Below are positions 61,569 to 64,000 of a stretch of DNA of 64,000 nucleotides, piece by piece. The DNA is from Ignavibacteriales bacterium (lineage in GTDB: Bacteria > Bacteroidota > Ignavibacteria > Ignavibacteriales > Melioribacteraceae). Both the position numbers and the translations under genes were made by a program. The stretch is taken from positions 1 to 64,000 of the forward strand of contig JAPLFF010000007.1 in NCBI GenBank assembly GCA_026390775.1, in the 5' to 3' direction. The stretch's first letter is position 1. Each line of letters begins with the position of its first letter. Under the pieces are notes generated by a model. The model was not told where the DNA came from, searched no databases, and saw nothing but the letters and a program-made list of their open reading frames with translations.

Positions 61569-63547
61569 CCGATGCTTCCAAGTATCATTAATGCATTCTG
61601 TACCCAGAAGAAAAATCGAATTGAAAGTGAAAGCGATGCCCAAACTCTATGAGAAACTGTTAATGAATTATTTGCAAAGTTAATATCTAATAAATTTTTT
61701 CTGTATGGATCTATTTCAGCCGCAATGACTTCATTATTGGTTTTGAATTTAAGAATCTTCCATCGTTCTGTACCATCCCATTTTTGATAAAGAGTATCCT
61801 TATCAGTATAAAGAGCAACATCGTTCTTAAATATTCCGTCGCCTAATCTTTCTACAAGAATTTCATATTCATTAGAAGATGTTTTTTTAATGGAAGTTAC
61901 TTGATAATCAAAAGTTTTGGGAGCGCGGTAAAATTCATCAAAGAACCAACTCATATCTTCATTGCAATTTCGTTTTACAATATTTATAAAGTCGGCTCCT
62001 TTTGGATGTTTGTATTTATATTCATTGTAATATTCTTTTAAAATATTCATCATCTTATCATGCCCGAGATACCTTTCAAGGGTGTGAAGGACTAATGCAG
62101 GTTTGTTATAAGAATTCACTACATAGGAAAGTCGGGTTGGAAGTTTGTAAGAAGTATCAGCTATTGAACCGATTGTTAAATTCTTGTAATAGCTTGCAAT
62201 ACTTCGAGCGCCTTCTGGTACCTTTACATCAGCTAAAGTGTAGATTAAAGGAATTTCATTATAAGATAAAAAATCAAGTCCGAACACAGGAATATAAGTT
62301 GCAAACTTAAAAGTTTCAAAAATCTCCGGTTGATAGTGATACATTATTTTAGTCGAAATATATGAAGTGAACCCTTCATCAAGCCAAGCTTCATAAACTT
62401 CATTGTTGGCAATCAATCCGTAAAAAAATTGATGGGAGAATTCGTGCGTAACTAAATATTCCGGCTGCCCGGCATCTTTAGGCGCAAAGAGTTCCGATCC
62501 AACTGTGAAAAGTGTTGGGTATTCCATACCGCCCGATGCGGAAGTTCTTGGAACATCAACAAGAGAAACATTTTGGTAAGGATAAATTCCGATATTATTT
62601 TCAAAATACTCCAAACAATTTTTAACAGCAGTAAAATACCGATCAAAATATCTTTCCCGTTCCGGTTGTACATAAGCTTGAATAGTTATTGTTGAGCCGT
62701 CTTTGCGAGTATAAATATTATTGCGGTGAAGAATCTCATCTGTTGCAAGCCAAACAAAATCATGTACGCCGGATTGAACAAAATTGTAAGAAATAGTTTT
62801 TTCATCAGTAATATTTCCCTTTTCCACTCCGGTGGCAGCAACAATATAATTCTTGGGTACTTTTATTTTTACCGAGTAATCGCCGAAGTCAGAATAAAAA
62901 TTTAAATAAGGATGATATTGACTGCAGACCCACTTCCCGTTTTCGAAAACACCAACTTTTGGAAACCACTGCGAAACAAAAAAGAAATTTCTCCCTGTAG
63001 CATAACCCATTCGTTTAATTGAGCGCGGAATTTTCATTGTGTATTCAAAATTTATTCTTACGCTGTCACCCGGCTCAATTGTTTTATTCAATAATACTTT
63101 TGCGACAGTGCTATCATGCGGATTTGCAATTTCAGGTTGGAAGTAGACCAATTGTGATGATTCACCATTAACTTGAAATGATTTGATATCAATTTGCGTT
63201 TGTGCTTCGGGGCTAAGTGAATATGCTTTAGCGAAAAGTGTATTATTACTTTTATATGCGTTTGCGTAAAAATGGAATTGTATCTCTGATGTAGAAAATT
63301 TTGTTCTGTTGATCCAAATTATTTCTTGATTAACTAAAATTGATTTAGATGCCGGATTAAATTCTACATCAATATTATAATTGGCAATACGATCTACTTT
63401 ATTGTATTCTGATTTAAGAATACCATCTTTGTAATCAACCGAAGTATTAAGATCATTAACTTGAACAAATTTGGAATGGTTTTCGGATAGGTAGAGTAAC
63501 CCGCTGAAAAAAATCAATAATATGAATACCGTAAATCCGTTCTTCAT
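61565..63547 (-). CDS. M1-family aminopeptidase, membrane-anchored
   Basis: From ATG 63547 the 660-residue protein has an N-terminal hydrophobic anchor (about 4-22) and an M1 N-domain. GGMEYPTLF replaces the usual GAMEN, and the zinc motif HEFSHQFF-18-E is intact (VTHEFSHQFFYGLIANNEVY, then EAWLDEGFTSY). PTRLSYVVNSYNKPALVLHT follows. The C-terminus ends near a hydrophobic stretch (SLSIRFFFWVQNALMI). It cleaves N-terminal residues from peptides, probably in the periplasm. It heads the def-fmt-cysK operon. Confidence 0.93.
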   Translation of the reverse strand: MKNGFTVFILLIFFSGLLYLSENHSKFVQVNDLNTSVDYKDGILKSEYNKVDRIANYNIDVEFNPASKSILVNQEIIWINRTKFSTSEIQFHFYANAYKSNNTLFAKAYSLSPEAQTQIDIKSFQVNGESSQLVYFQPEIANPHDSTVAKVLLNKTIEPGDSVRINFEYTMKIPRSIKRMGYATGRNFFFVSQWFPKVGVFENGKWVCSQYHPYLNFYSDFGDYSVKIKVPKNYIVAATGVEKGNITDEKTISYNFVQSGVHDFVWLATDEILHRNNIYTRKDGSTITIQAYVQPERERYFDRYFTAVKNCLEYFENNIGIYPYQNVSLVDVPRTSASGGMEYPTLFTVGSELFAPKDAGQPEYLVTHEFSHQFFYGLIANNEVYEAWLDEGFTSYISTKIMYHYQPEIFETFKFATYIPVFGLDFLSYNEIPLIYTLADVKVPEGARSIASYYKNLTIGSIADTSYKLPTRLSYVVNSYNKPALVLHTLERYLGHDKMMNILKEYYNEYKYKHPKGADFINIVKRNCNEDMSWFFDEFYRAPKTFDYQVTSIKKTSSNEYEILVERLGDGIFKNDVALYTDKDTLYQKWDGTERWKILKFKTNNEVIAAEIDPYRKNLLDINFANNSLTVSHRVWASLSLSIRFFFWVQNALMILGSIG

Positions 63548-63672
63548 AATGCAAGTTAAAAATTGCACGTATCTTTTGCAATTAATACAGATAGTTGAGT
63601 TATTATAATTATGTTGACAATTGAAAATATTTCATTGATGTTTATTAAGTGGTCAATAATATTGAGGGGTTT

Positions 63673-63774
63673 ATGAAAGGGTTTAAAGTTTTTTTCACAA
63701 TGCTATTATTAACAATCACCATTTTCTCCCAGAAGGACACCAACATAAAATTTTTGGAAAATATTACTCATTGA
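63673..63774 (+). pseudogene. Truncated secreted protein (signal peptide only)
   Basis: GAGGGG precedes an ATG, followed by a 33-codon frame encoding a signal peptide (MKGFKVFFTMLLLTITIFSQ) and about a dozen more residues (KDTNIKFLENITH), then TGA. Nothing else follows in frame. It looks like the 5' stump of a secreted protein, or a small exported peptide, placed 14 bases ahead of another secreted gene. Confidence 0.5.
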
Positions 63775-63788
63775 TCATTGGGGATATT

Positions 63789-64000
63789 ATGCTCACAAAA
63801 AAAAGCTTGTTGCTATTTTTTTTATTACAGATGTCTCTAAATTCTCATGCGCAAATCAACTGGCAACCAACTAATGGACCATATGGCGGATATGTCTTAG
63901 ATATGCAGAAAGACTTTAAAGGTAGCTATTATGCGGCCACTCAAAATGGTTTATTTACTTCAACGGATAATTGTGAGCATTGGACTTATGTTCACATATC
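63789..64000 (+). CDS. Start of a secreted Asp-box/YCF48-like repeat protein (partial)
   Basis: ATG 63789 has GGGGAT upstream. The product starts with a signal peptide (MLTKKSLLLFFLLQMSLNSH, then AQ). INWQPTNGPYGGYVLD and AATQNGLFTSTDNCEHWTYV follow, the first Asp-box repeat (S-T-D-N-x-x-x-W). It runs off the right edge. Similar repeats in the 6581-7810 gene suggest a T9SS-exported propeller, but the sorting tail is outside the window. Confidence 0.8.
   Translation, partial: MLTKKSLLLFFLLQMSLNSHAQINWQPTNGPYGGYVLDMQKDFKGSYYAATQNGLFTSTDNCEHWTYVHI

Noticed and set aside
1-64000. CRISPR array
   Set aside because: No regular 25-40 base repeats with unique spacers were seen; the repeats present are iterons, REPs or single inverted repeats.

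Overview
The window reads as a low-GC genome of the Bacteroidota/Chlorobi superphylum, most likely an uncultured member of Ignavibacteria. The main evidence is the set of type IX secretion (T9SS) type A sorting domains: an NPFNP-like box, a VYDLLGRE-like strand and a C-terminal KKMILxK end. They sit on FISUMP, Reg_prop and Asp-box proteins. A Cyc2-like fused cytochrome-porin, a class II asparaginyl-tRNA synthetase and a nuoJKLMN block fit the same group. No taxonomic marker such as rRNA is present, so the assignment is an inference.

Left part, about 1-9,930: accessory DNA. Small and secreted genes (ankyrin, HNH, FISUMP, GIY-YIG-like, Reg_prop, a small membrane protein, an Asp-box protein) are separated by imperfect palindromes that resemble integron attC sites. 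Two T9SS genes share a 140 bp leader with three hairpins, and an orphan T9SS tail marks an old gene loss.

Middle part, about 10,000-23,030: an integrated mobile element next to tRNA-Ser(GGA). On the minus strand it has a plasmid-like replication module: a DUF5659-like protein, a PrimPol/helicase, small HTH genes, and iteron-like GGTTACA repeats at the 3' end of the helicase gene. On the plus strand it has a degenerate AAA+/wHTH regulator-like protein, a candidate three-way-junction RNA, and a 142-codon gene bracketed by hairpin-bearing inverted repeats. These are followed by two spore-photoproduct-lyase-like radical SAM enzymes, an excisionase-like protein, a tyrosine integrase, a NADAR glycosidase and a decayed IS1595-type transposase. 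The inverted-repeat gene plus the radical SAM pair is the best candidate here for an undescribed system.

Right part, 23,030-64,000: mostly core chromosome. It carries four tRNAs, mtgA, ferritin, rpmB, an M28 peptidase, nusB, NAD(P)HX repair, asnS followed by nuoJKLMN, and a tightly coupled pgeF-eamA-folB-folK-dNK-orf-GT9-ppx operon. It also carries a sulfur amino acid set (CBS, CGS/CGL, a Met gamma-lyase-like enzyme and a CysK-like enzyme), a two-cytochrome unit, and an M1 peptidase-membrane protein-def-fmt-cysK operon. Dispersed non-coding repeats have settled between these genes, including a complete REP/RayT unit at 52,015-52,873, repeats inside the nuo block, and one in-frame insertion in fmt.
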